Of a stretch of DNA of 44,001 nt, positions 33,815 to 42,058 are shown in pieces (the stretch's first letter is position 1; each line of letters begins with the position of its first letter). The translations under genes were made by a program, and so were the position numbers. This stretch comes from Clostridiaceae bacterium (lineage in GTDB: Bacteria; Bacillota; Clostridia; DSM-8532), in assembly GCA_012521105.1 (NCBI GenBank), contig JAAYNA010000012.1:1-44001 (forward strand), read 5' to 3'. A model generated the notes under the pieces. It was not told where the DNA came from. It made no database searches and saw only the letters and a program-made list of their open reading frames with translations.

Positions 33815-33830
33815 TAATGAGATCTCATTA
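33815..33830 (+). repeat. Perfect 16-bp palindrome at the expected transcription start
   Basis: TAATGAGATCTCATTA reads the same on both strands. It starts 7 bases after the -10 of the binding-protein promoter. It could be a repressor operator. As RNA it would be a stem without a proper loop, so a DNA site is more likely. Confidence 0.6.
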
Positions 33831-33869
33831 TATTAAGTTAGTTACAATAAGATGTATTGGAGGAAGATT

Positions 33870-35558
33870 ATGAAAACAAGAGTTGTAAAAAGGTTTTCAG
33901 TTTTTGCATTGGTTGTTATGATTGTATTGTCGTTAACAGCTTGTGGGCAATCTGGAACCAAAACTCCGGACGGAACTGCTGATCCTACCACAGCACCAAC
34001 AAAACCGGCAGATTCCGATGATCTGCTTGCAAAATATGATCCACCAATTGAAATGACAGCCTGGAGATTCTTAAACGACGGAATTCAGTTTGCAGAAGGC
34101 GATGATATCGAAAATAATATCTGGATTGATTATTACAGAGAAGTTTTTGGAATTAATTTAAGTTATGTTTGGGTGGTTCCTCAGGAACAGTTTGAGCAGA
34201 AAATGAACATTGCGGTTGCATCAGGAGATCTGCCCGACTTAATGTGGCTCAACAACAAAAACTTAATTGAGCTTGCTGAAAACGACATGTTATATGATTT
34301 AACAGATCTTTATCAAACAAGAACATCTGATTTTACAAAGAGTATTCTCGAACAGGATATTACCAGCTTTAACACAGCAAAAGTAAATGGAAGGCTTATG
34401 GCTATTCCTCATACAGGATCTGCTATAGATTCACTCCAGATTTTATATGTAAGAACCGACTGGCTTGATAATCTTGGTCTGGAAGTGCCTACAACAATGC
34501 AGGAATTACTTGCAGTTATAGAGGCTTTTACCAATGATGATCCCGACCAGAACGGTAAAGATGATACCTATGGTTTAGGACTTACAAAGAACTTTATCAA
34601 AGATAACCATTTTGGAGCAACGGGATTCTTTGCAGGGTATCATGCATATATCAGGAGATGGATTGATGACGGCAATGGAAACATCGTATACGGAAGCATC
34701 CAGCCAGAAGTAAAAACAGCTTTACTGGAACTGCAGAGGATGTACAAAGAAGGGCAGATTGATCCTGAGTTCGGTGTAAAGGACAGGAATAAAGTTCAGG
34801 AATCTATTGCTGCTGGCAAAATTGGTGTTATGTATGGTGGTATGTCAACACCAGGAGCAGTTCTGAAATTCAACGCAGTAAACGATCCTGATGCTGAATG
34901 GACGGCAATTGAGTTGGTTTCAATAGATGACAAACCAGCAATGCCAATTACTAAAATGCCTGTAACAAGATACTATGCCATAAATAAAAACTATGAACAC
35001 CCTGAAGCAATAATGAAACTGGTTGAAGCAGGTTCCGCAGGGTATTCAAGAGAAAGCAAGGAACAAGCTGATGAATGGTCAGACAAGCTCAGCTATGATG
35101 AAAACGGTATTGCTGTATGGCAGTATCAGGTACTTGGGTATGAGCCTGCAAAGAAGAACCTGATTGCTCACCAAAACGTTGTTAAGGCGCTTCAGACCGG
35201 CGATACTTCAATTCTGAATGCGGAAGAACAGGGATACTACGACAGAATTAAGCTATATGAAGCCGGAGACAGAAACTACTATGGTGATGCACATATCTTC
35301 GGTACCCCAAGCAGTTTCGATATAATTAACAAGTATGTTCAGTCTAATGATTACCTGTACGATAAATTCTATGGCTCACCTACACCTACCATGGTAGAAA
35401 GAAATGCAACCCTTGAAGCTATGGAAGAAGAAGTGTTTACAAAGATCATAATGGGAGATTCCATCGACCTGTTTGATAAGTTTGTACAGGATTGGAAGAA
35501 CCTTGGCGGTGATCAAATCACTAAGGAAATAAATGAATGGTATGGTACTGTTAAATAA
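33870..35558 (+). CDS. Large ABC sugar-binding lipoprotein (importer 2, LipO type)
   Basis: 562 residues from ATG 33870 (TTGGAGGAAG upstream); the earlier in-frame ATG at 33852 includes the binding site and is rejected. Signal peptide with lipobox VLSLTACGQ (Cys25), then a Thr/Pro/Asp-rich linker. The body has QKMNIAVASGDLPDLMWLNN and LQILYVRTDWLDNLGLEVPT, with the FTNDDPDQNGKDDTYGLGLT calcium-like Asp/Asn loop. All are hallmarks of the large binding proteins that partner LplB/YtcP permeases. Its permeases are encoded about 4 kb upstream, separated by the GH43 and the unassigned glycosidase. The shared promoter element supports joint regulation. Confidence 0.92.
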   Translation: MKTRVVKRFSVFALVVMIVLSLTACGQSGTKTPDGTADPTTAPTKPADSDDLLAKYDPPIEMTAWRFLNDGIQFAEGDDIENNIWIDYYREVFGINLSYVWVVPQEQFEQKMNIAVASGDLPDLMWLNNKNLIELAENDMLYDLTDLYQTRTSDFTKSILEQDITSFNTAKVNGRLMAIPHTGSAIDSLQILYVRTDWLDNLGLEVPTTMQELLAVIEAFTNDDPDQNGKDDTYGLGLTKNFIKDNHFGATGFFAGYHAYIRRWIDDGNGNIVYGSIQPEVKTALLELQRMYKEGQIDPEFGVKDRNKVQESIAAGKIGVMYGGMSTPGAVLKFNAVNDPDAEWTAIELVSIDDKPAMPITKMPVTRYYAINKNYEHPEAIMKLVEAGSAGYSRESKEQADEWSDKLSYDENGIAVWQYQVLGYEPAKKNLIAHQNVVKALQTGDTSILNAEEQGYYDRIKLYEAGDRNYYGDAHIFGTPSSFDIINKYVQSNDYLYDKFYGSPTPTMVERNATLEAMEEEVFTKIIMGDSIDLFDKFVQDWKNLGGDQITKEINEWYGTVK

Positions 35559-35573
35559 TTCTAAACAGATGTT

Positions 35574-35606
35574 AAAAAGGGGCTTCTAAGACAGGCCCCT
35601 TTATTC
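35574..35606 (+). terminator. Intrinsic terminator after importer 2 binding-protein gene
   Basis: AAGGGGC (35577-35583), an 11-base loop, GCCCCTT (35595-35601), then TTATTCT. It ends the hemicellulose locus. Confidence 0.8.
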
Positions 35607-35842
35607 TACATAGCGTAGTCTGACCGGTGTATGCCTGCATCAGGTGTGCCCTGATAGCGGGAAACATATACCGGTGTTTTTCTGCATTTTAAGAAATAAT
35701 GAATTTCCATAGAATGACTTGTACAAAGCACAATATAATGTTAAAATGAAAAAAACATTAACTATATAAATTGCCTGTAAGATAGCAGGAAAGCGTATAT
35801 ATTTGTTACAGGCAGGTCTTGCATGACCAAACAGGAGGAACA

Positions 35843-37018
35843 ATGGGTAAATCAAACCTGCTGAGACGAAGTGCTGAGATTCTGGCAGGACTGATAATTG
35901 TGGTTACAACGGTGGTATGTACAACGGTTGGTATCAGGAATGCCGGAAACACTACAGTACAGTTAATGTCGGATAGTGAAAGTGAAAACCTCAACGTAAA
36001 TGAAGATGATGCATTTTTAGCTCAAGAAGGTACCGATGGTCTTTCTTCTGATGATATTTCATCAAATATGCATGAAGGCGATGCATACGATAATAGCCGG
36101 CAAATATCAAGTGCTTCCGGTACTCTGGAATATGATAATCCGCAAGAAATAACAGATATTCAATCTACAGAAGATGATACTTCATTACAGGAACAGCAGT
36201 CAATTTCTGATACCGTTACTCCTGTATATAAATATGTAAATGTAAGCCTCCTGAACGTCAGAAAGGGTCCCGGTTCTGAAACCGAAAAGGTTACTATGTT
36301 GCCCAAAGCTACCCGTGTCCAATGTTTTAGCGAAGACGGCGAATGGGTAAAAATAACCACCGACGATAATATTGAGGGCTATGTTTTTGCAGAGTACTTG
36401 TCGGATACTGCCCCGCCTGTATATAAATTTGTAATTGTAAATGCTGTAAATATACGTAAAGGACCAAGTACTGATACAGAAAAACTTGGAACAATTTCAT
36501 TCGGTAATAAAATCCAGGTATTTGAACAGAGCAATGATTATGTCAGGATCTTAACCAATGACGGAGTTGAAGGCTATGTATGGAATGAATACATTGGTGA
36601 TGAGATAGTTCTTGCATCGCGTTCTTCATCGGGCCAGTATTATAATTCCGACCTGGCTTCTAAAATTATCGATTATGCAAAACAGTTTGTTGGTGTTCCA
36701 TATGTATGGGGGGGTTCAACCCCTAACGGTTTCGACTGTTCGGGATTTACCTGGTATGTGTTTAAAAAGTTTAACATTAATGTCCCAAGAACTGCTCAGG
36801 AGTACTCGGGTGTAGGAACAAAAATTTCAAGGGATAATTTAAAACCGGGGGATGTTCTTTTATTCGACCGCAACAACGACTACCGGCTCGGGCATGTGGG
36901 TATTTACCTGGGAAATGATAAGTTTATTCATGCTTCTTCCCGCAGAGGTAAGGTTGTAATAACAACTTTATCGAAGTACGGGGGTAATATTCTTGGCATC
37001 CGAAGGGTAATAAAATAG
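35843..37018 (+). CDS. Cell-wall hydrolase: two bacterial SH3 domains plus NlpC/P60
   Basis: 391 residues from ATG 35843, with CAGGAGGAA upstream. N-terminal membrane anchor or signal helix (EILAGLIIVVTTVVCTTVGI), an acidic, Ser-rich linker (about 45-125), and two SH3_3 repeats (KYVNVSLLNVRKGPGSETEK and KFVIVNAVNIRKGPSTDTEK). The NlpC/P60 endopeptidase domain has Cys299 in NGFDCSGFTWYVF, His351 in LGHVGIYLG and His363 in FIHASS. The catalytic set is complete. Family knowledge: such enzymes cut peptide cross-links (D-Glu-diamino acid) in peptidoglycan, with the SH3 domains binding the wall. Its stop abuts, with no gap, the stop of a converging gene. Confidence 0.93.
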   Translation: MGKSNLLRRSAEILAGLIIVVTTVVCTTVGIRNAGNTTVQLMSDSESENLNVNEDDAFLAQEGTDGLSSDDISSNMHEGDAYDNSRQISSASGTLEYDNPQEITDIQSTEDDTSLQEQQSISDTVTPVYKYVNVSLLNVRKGPGSETEKVTMLPKATRVQCFSEDGEWVKITTDDNIEGYVFAEYLSDTAPPVYKFVIVNAVNIRKGPSTDTEKLGTISFGNKIQVFEQSNDYVRILTNDGVEGYVWNEYIGDEIVLASRSSSGQYYNSDLASKIIDYAKQFVGVPYVWGGSTPNGFDCSGFTWYVFKKFNINVPRTAQEYSGVGTKISRDNLKPGDVLLFDRNNDYRLGHVGIYLGNDKFIHASSRRGKVVITTLSKYGGNILGIRRVIK

Positions 37019-38384
37019 TTATAGAGTTTCTATTTTACCGTTTCTTAAAATATAGGTTGGTCCGAAATCTTTTTTAAGAACTTCGAATATTTCGTTTTGA
37101 ATGGTGATCCTTACCATTGGGTAGATGTAATTTTTTACTATCACAGCTCCTTCACCGGGGGTTTTCAGGTAATTTGAAATGTTTAAGCATTGTGATTCCA
37201 GCCGTTTTATTTCTTCCTGCAAATGAAATATTTCCTGTTGAATTTTTTTAGCTTTGGATTTGCTTTTTTGAGCGTCTTTGTTGAAAGACTTAAGCATTTC
37301 TTTCATTTCTGACAACTGTTTCTTTTTGGCCTGAATAACCGATAGAAGCCCATCCATCTCAAATTTCATTAATTCACGGTTAAAACCTCGAATATTAATT
37401 ATTGTTCTGTTTTCCATACGATTACCTATATCTGCGCTTTCAACACGTACATCGGCATCAATGAGCCCACCCACAATCTGCCCCCTGCCAGATTCAACTA
37501 TGACCTGTGTTGCCCGGATACGGCTGTTTCGTATATAGAATCCTACATAAACCGAGCCTTCACATATTACCTCTGCATCGGCAATGAATTTAGCGTAGAG
37601 ATTCCCCTTACATTTAATTTTTGCTTTATTTTTACCCGCAACACCACCACGTATATAAATGCTGCCCTCTGTGCTTTCAATCAGGTTCACACCGCCAATG
37701 CCGTATACTCCGCTTATTTCTACATCCTTTGTTGCCTTTACAATGAAATTATCTTCTACAGTACCTTTAATGTTAACATAACCATCAAAGTCTATATTTC
37801 CGGTGTTAAAATTCACATCACCTTTAATTTCTAAAACATCATAGACCGCAATAGTGTCTCCAACATAATGCACCGCACCATTCTTAAGAGAATATAAAAC
37901 ATCCTTGCCTTCTAGCCTTACCTGCGTGACAGAATGCTGGTCAAAAATAAGGGGATAAAGAATACCCTCATCCGGCTTGATTGATCTCATTGCCGTGTAT
38001 GTCTATACCCGGGGTACCAGGTGTTGGATCGATTCTTTCTCCCAACCAATCCCCGGTTTTAACGTGATGAATCAGATTAAGATCGTAATAATTTACTCTC
38101 CCATTATCTACTATGCATGGTTTTGGTTCGGGTACCTGATACATTTTAACTACTGAATCGGTGCCATGTACCGGAGGCTTGCCCTTTGCTATTAAAATAG
38201 GAGTATTTAAGGGCAGTTCACTATGTAATACTTCCTCAATTATTCCATAGTTTACATTTGCCTCTTTAAGAGCAGACTTTATTGCTTTAATCAATTCTTC
38301 GGGATTATCTTTATATTCGTCAGGCAAAAAATGCAATGTTATATAGGCCTCAAGCCCATTGTTACAAATATCGACAGAGAACAT
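37019..38384 (-). pseudogene. FapA/DUF342 family gene split by a 4-base duplication
   Basis: Two overlapping minus-strand frames encode consecutive parts of one FapA/DUF342 protein. Part one is 138 residues (38384-37968; GGGGGG ribosome site) and includes GKPPVHGTDSV and PTPGTPGIDIHGNEI, the canonical junction. Part two is 323 residues (37990-37019) and includes the beta-helix repeats GDVNFNTGNIDFDGYVNIKG, RGGVAGKNKAKIKCKGNLYA and a coiled coil (KKIQQEIFHLQEEIKRLESQ). At the junction the minus strand reads GAGATCAATCAAGCC. Removing one ATCA restores GNEIKPDEG and a single 460-residue frame of normal size. The function of the family is not well established (polymer-forming, surface or signalling roles proposed). 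Two separate translated halves are possible, since part two has an ATG at the overlap. Confidence 0.85.
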
Positions 38385-38600
38385 CCGGTATTACCCCCCT
38401 TTTTTCTATTGTATACCCAAACTTTTGACTTCTCAATCATACAAGACCAAATCTGGCATTACTTATGGTGTTAATGTAGCGTTTTATTATTTTTCAAAAT
38501 ATTTCAAATTAAAACATAACACAACAACTGAAATGGGCAAGTTCACCAAAACGAGGAATATTAATAAACAGTGTTATGTGAAAAATATACCAATAATGTA

Positions 38601-38629
38601 TTGACAGAGTTTTTGGTAAATGGTATTAT
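38601..38629 (+). promoter_or_regulatory. Consensus sigma-A promoter of importer 3
   Basis: TTGACA (38601-38606), exactly 17 bases, TATTAT (38624-38629). The strong -35, unlike the importer 2 promoters, suggests negative rather than activator control. Confidence 0.75.
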
Positions 38630-38657
38630 TAACTAACAACATATTTCAACTTTTTAT

Positions 38658-38676
38658 GAAGTATTTTAAATACTTC
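38658..38676 (+). repeat. Palindromic operator candidate in importer 3 leader
   Basis: GAAGTATTT, one central T, AAATACTTC: perfect 9-base arms, about 20 bases downstream of the likely transcription start and 50 before the start codon. It fits a LacI/GntR-like repressor site, but no regulator gene is adjacent. Confidence 0.6.
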
Positions 38677-38725
38677 TGAAATAATAATTAAAGTTAAAAT
38701 ATTTTAAGTTAAAGGGGGATGCACC

Positions 38726-40228
38726 ATGAAAAAATTCATACCTTTACTGCTCGTTTTTCTAATTTTGACATCTGTATGTGCAGGATGTGGAAACTCAGAA
38801 AAGACAGATGTTACAACGGGTACAAAAGAGGATAAGCCTGTATTGAACGTATCGGTTTTTGCTCAGGAACACGAACAGGCAATGTACAGGGAAGTTATTT
38901 CCCAGTTTGAACAAAAGTTTAATTGTACAGTTAACTTTCAGGTTGCAGGTGATCAATACTGGCCCGAGCTTGAAGCTGCATTAACGGCAAATGCTGCACC
39001 GGATGTTTTCTATCTTGGCCTTGGTGACATAAAAAGGCGGGTGTGGGCAGACAAAATAGTTGCACTTGACGATCTGTTAGATGTTTCTTCGTTGGACAGG
39101 ATATGGCCTGAAGCATTGAACTTATATAAATATGACGTAGAAACAGACAAACTCGGAGAGGGCAAAATATGGGCTTTGCCAAAGGATTTTTCTGCTGTTT
39201 CAATGACTGTCAATAAAGCTATAATAGAAAAACGCCGTGACGAGATTGAGGCTCTTGTTAAAGACGGGACATTACCTTTCTTTCCGGAAATAGATGAGAA
39301 CGGGAACCTTCCTGTTTATACATTTACCGAATTTGCAATTCTTTGTAAAACCCTTACATTCGAGGATCCTACTCTGCCTGATACTGCCGGCTCGAAACAG
39401 GTGTACGGCACACATCTTTGGGAAGACTTTTGTCTGCAGCCTTTTATCTGGGGTGCCGGCGGAGACTACCTGAATGAGGATGCTACAAGAGTTCTTTTCG
39501 ACACTCCCGAGTTTATTGAAGGTTATGAAGGCTTCGCCAAAATAATTGAAATGGGTGGTTCGGGTCTTTCTACCGATGAAGTTACCGGTTACCTGAAGTT
39601 CCTGGCCGGACGCTGCGCATATTTCCCATGCGGAACATGGGATGTTGGTGCATTCCAGGCTATTGAGGATGATGAATCTATTAATCCGGGTAAATCATGG
39701 TTTGATTTTGACCTTGCTCCATGGCCTATAAGTGACAGATACTCTAACCTGTCTATTGAAGAACGACAGGATAAATGGGCCGGACGTGTTGATTCGATTG
39801 GATATTGCGTATCAAAGCAGTCTAAAAATCAAAAGCTTGCTGCAGAACTAGCCTATGTTCTTTCGGCAGACGAAGAGGTACAGCGTTTCCTGGCAAAACA
39901 GGGAGGACAGGTACCTAATATTGTTTCGATGGCCGAGGGTGAATACCTGAGCGATGATTCTTATTTCCCTGAATCACGTGTAGTCTTTGTGAGAATGCTT
40001 CAGGGTCAAAATGGGCACCGTGTTCCCACATCACTTACATTCAATGCAATTTGGCATACCGAAGGATTTATTTCGGGTGTTGACAGTGTATGGAGTTACT
40101 ACGAAGGAATCGACAAGGGTGTTAAGCCCATGAGTGTCAGTGAATATTGCAGGAGTGTGCAGCCTAAAGCACAGGAGTTACTTGAACAGGCTATACAGGA
40201 CGAAGCTGCTATAAATCCAAACAAGTAA
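38726..40228 (+). CDS. ABC sugar-binding lipoprotein (importer 3)
   Basis: 500 residues from ATG 38726, with AAAGGGGG upstream. Signal peptide MKKFIPLLLVFLILTSVCAG followed by Cys21; the lipobox has an unusual cysteine at -3. The mature fold has VLNVSVFAQEHEQAMYREVI, a PDVFYLGLGDIKRRVWADKI ligand region and LKFLAGRCAYFPCGTWDVGA, typical of family 1 sugar-binding proteins. First gene of a three-gene CUT1 importer operon. No glycosidase or two-component system is attached, so the ligand is unknown. Confidence 0.91.
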   Translation: MKKFIPLLLVFLILTSVCAGCGNSEKTDVTTGTKEDKPVLNVSVFAQEHEQAMYREVISQFEQKFNCTVNFQVAGDQYWPELEAALTANAAPDVFYLGLGDIKRRVWADKIVALDDLLDVSSLDRIWPEALNLYKYDVETDKLGEGKIWALPKDFSAVSMTVNKAIIEKRRDEIEALVKDGTLPFFPEIDENGNLPVYTFTEFAILCKTLTFEDPTLPDTAGSKQVYGTHLWEDFCLQPFIWGAGGDYLNEDATRVLFDTPEFIEGYEGFAKIIEMGGSGLSTDEVTGYLKFLAGRCAYFPCGTWDVGAFQAIEDDESINPGKSWFDFDLAPWPISDRYSNLSIEERQDKWAGRVDSIGYCVSKQSKNQKLAAELAYVLSADEEVQRFLAKQGGQVPNIVSMAEGEYLSDDSYFPESRVVFVRMLQGQNGHRVPTSLTFNAIWHTEGFISGVDSVWSYYEGIDKGVKPMSVSEYCRSVQPKAQELLEQAIQDEAAINPNK

Positions 40229-40277
40229 TCATTGATTAACTGATTTGGATATCTGATATACGGGAGGCGTTGTTGTT

Positions 40278-41207
40278 TTGAAAACTAAAACATATAAAAA
40301 AACATACTTTCGTGTATTGGACAATATCTGGGGATATGCTTTCGTGCTTATCCCCATTATTGGTTTAGTAGTTTTTGTGGTAATACCACTATGCATGTCA
40401 ATATATGCCAGTTTTACAGCCTGGCCTCTTGGCCAGAAAATTACGTCTGCAAAGTGGGTTGGCCTTAACAACTACATAACAATGTTCAATACACCATTAT
40501 TCTGGAAGAGTCTTGGGAACACCTTTTTTTATATGATAGGTATTCCGATAGGCTTGGTTTTATCCATTATATATGCTGCTTTAATGAACCGGGGAACAAG
40601 GTATGAAAATGTTTTTAGAGTTATATATTACACCCCCGTTATTACAAGTACCGTTGCTGTAAGCTTTATTTTTCAGCGTATGTTTATGTCCGATGGCGGA
40701 GTAGTTAATAATTATCTTATGGCACTCGGAATCAAGAACCCTCCAAACTGGATGAGCCATCCTGGTTACACAAAATGGGTTATTATAATAATGGCCGTAT
40801 GGAAGGGGCTTGGAAGCTCAATTATATTGTATATTGCCGGTATGCAGGGGATTTCAAGAACTTATTATGAAGCAGCAAAGATTGATGGTGCCAGCTGGTT
40901 TTATACTTTCAGAAAAATTACAATCCCTCTTTTAATGCCGGTTACATTTTACTTAATTGTTACCGGTATTATCGGTGGTGCACAGATGTATGTAGAACCA
41001 AGGCTCATTTTTACCGGAAATGGCCCTGCAAACAGCACTTTTACTACGGTTATACATCTGTATGACAACACCTTTAGATATTCAAAAGCCGGATATGGTT
41101 CAGCAGTTGCAAATATACTCGGCATCATTGTGTTTATTATAACTGCCTTTCAATTTTATATTAATGGAAGGAGGGAGCGTTATGAAGAGACAAAAACAAA
41201 TAACTGA
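40278..41207 (+). CDS. ABC sugar importer permease (importer 3, MalF-like)
   Basis: 309 residues from TTG 40278, with GGGAGGC about 10 bases upstream; no better ATG start precedes the first helix. Six helices. N-terminal region NIWGYAFVLIPIIGLVVFVV and SIYASFTAWPLG; cytoplasmic EAA loop YEAAKIDGASWFYTFRKITI. It forms the channel with the following permease, whose start codon lies inside this gene (26-base overlap), indicating translational coupling. Confidence 0.91.
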   Translation: MKTKTYKKTYFRVLDNIWGYAFVLIPIIGLVVFVVIPLCMSIYASFTAWPLGQKITSAKWVGLNNYITMFNTPLFWKSLGNTFFYMIGIPIGLVLSIIYAALMNRGTRYENVFRVIYYTPVITSTVAVSFIFQRMFMSDGGVVNNYLMALGIKNPPNWMSHPGYTKWVIIIMAVWKGLGSSIILYIAGMQGISRTYYEAAKIDGASWFYTFRKITIPLLMPVTFYLIVTGIIGGAQMYVEPRLIFTGNGPANSTFTTVIHLYDNTFRYSKAGYGSAVANILGIIVFIITAFQFYINGRRERYEETKTNN

Positions 41208-42012
41208 TACTCTCGTGTTTGTTTTTCTCGCACTTGGCTCGATAGTAATGCTTTATCCTTTCATCTGGATGATATTTACTTCCTTTAAACCCAAAATGCA
41301 TATATATCTTGCCGGACTTCTGCCCAGAACATGGGATTTTTCAAGCTATATTCAGATATGGGATGAGATACCTTTGGTACGAGGGTTTCTAAACACCATC
41401 CTGTACTCGGTACCGCCGGTTTTTATCGGTTCTTTGGTATCGGCCGGAGCAGCTTTTGCATTTGCAAAAATAAACTTTAAGGGTAAAAATGTTGTATTCC
41501 TTATATTGCTGGCTGGAATCATGATTCCTTTTCCATCCATAATGATCCCACAATTTGTTATGTTTAGTCAGCTGCAAATGCTTCAGAGCCCCTGGCCATT
41601 GATTTTACCGAAACTTACAGGGAATGTACTGATGATTTTTTTCCTGAGGCAATATCTTAATTACATCCCCGACTCGGTTATTGAAGCTGCAAAAATTGAT
41701 GGCTGCAACTATTTCGATATATATCACCGTATCATCCTGCCCCTGGTTACCCCTGCTCTGACAGCCCATGGTGTATTATGGTTTATAGGTTCGTGGAACG
41801 ATTACCTTGCTCCTACAATTTTTATTAAGAATGAGAAATGGCAGCCGGTTACAGTGATGGTGGCAAAATTTAACGAGCAATATGCAATTAATACTCATGT
41901 CCCAAGAATAATGGCAGGTTCAGTTATGCTTTTGGTTCCTGTATTGATAATTTACGGAATATTTCAAAGATGGATTATTGAATCTGTTATGTTTACCAGT
42001 ATCAAGGAATAA
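41182..42012 (+). CDS. ABC sugar importer permease (importer 3, MalG-like)
   Basis: 276 residues from ATG 41182, with GGAAGGAGGG upstream. The frame's earlier ATG lies at the binding site itself and is rejected. Six helices, first LVFVFLALGSIVMLYPFIWM. EAA loop: IEAAKIDGCNYFDIYHRIIL. C-terminus GIFQRWIIESVMFTSIKE is of the MalG type. Last gene of the importer 3 operon. A strong inverted repeat directly follows its stop. Confidence 0.92.
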   Translation: MKRQKQITDTLVFVFLALGSIVMLYPFIWMIFTSFKPKMHIYLAGLLPRTWDFSSYIQIWDEIPLVRGFLNTILYSVPPVFIGSLVSAGAAFAFAKINFKGKNVVFLILLAGIMIPFPSIMIPQFVMFSQLQMLQSPWPLILPKLTGNVLMIFFLRQYLNYIPDSVIEAAKIDGCNYFDIYHRIILPLVTPALTAHGVLWFIGSWNDYLAPTIFIKNEKWQPVTVMVAKFNEQYAINTHVPRIMAGSVMLLVPVLIIYGIFQRWIIESVMFTSIKE

Positions 42013-42013
42013 T

Positions 42014-42047
42014 ACACAGAAACGCACCTTTTGGTGCGTTTCTGTGT
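42014..42047. terminator. 15-bp perfect inverted repeat between converging genes
   Basis: ACACAGAAACGCACC (42014-42028), loop TTTT, GGTGCGTTTCTGTGT (42033-42047). It lies between the importer 3 operon and the converging macroglobulin-like gene, and so may stop transcription from both sides. T-rich tails are weak on either strand. Confidence 0.65.
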
Positions 42048-42058
42048 AGATTATAAGT

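Larger units (their letters stand above)
38385..38725 (+). other. Divergent intergenic region with importer 3 promoter
   Basis: About 340 AT-rich bases between the split DUF342 gene and the importer 3 binding-protein gene. It contains a strong promoter at 38601 and a palindrome at 38658, given separately. The short open frame at 38359-38604 is not protein-like and is not called. Nothing else was seen. Confidence 0.5.

Noticed and set aside
38359-38604. Open frame in the gap before importer 3
   Set aside because: It has low complexity, starts inside the split DUF342 gene on the other strand, lacks a ribosome binding site and ends over the promoter.
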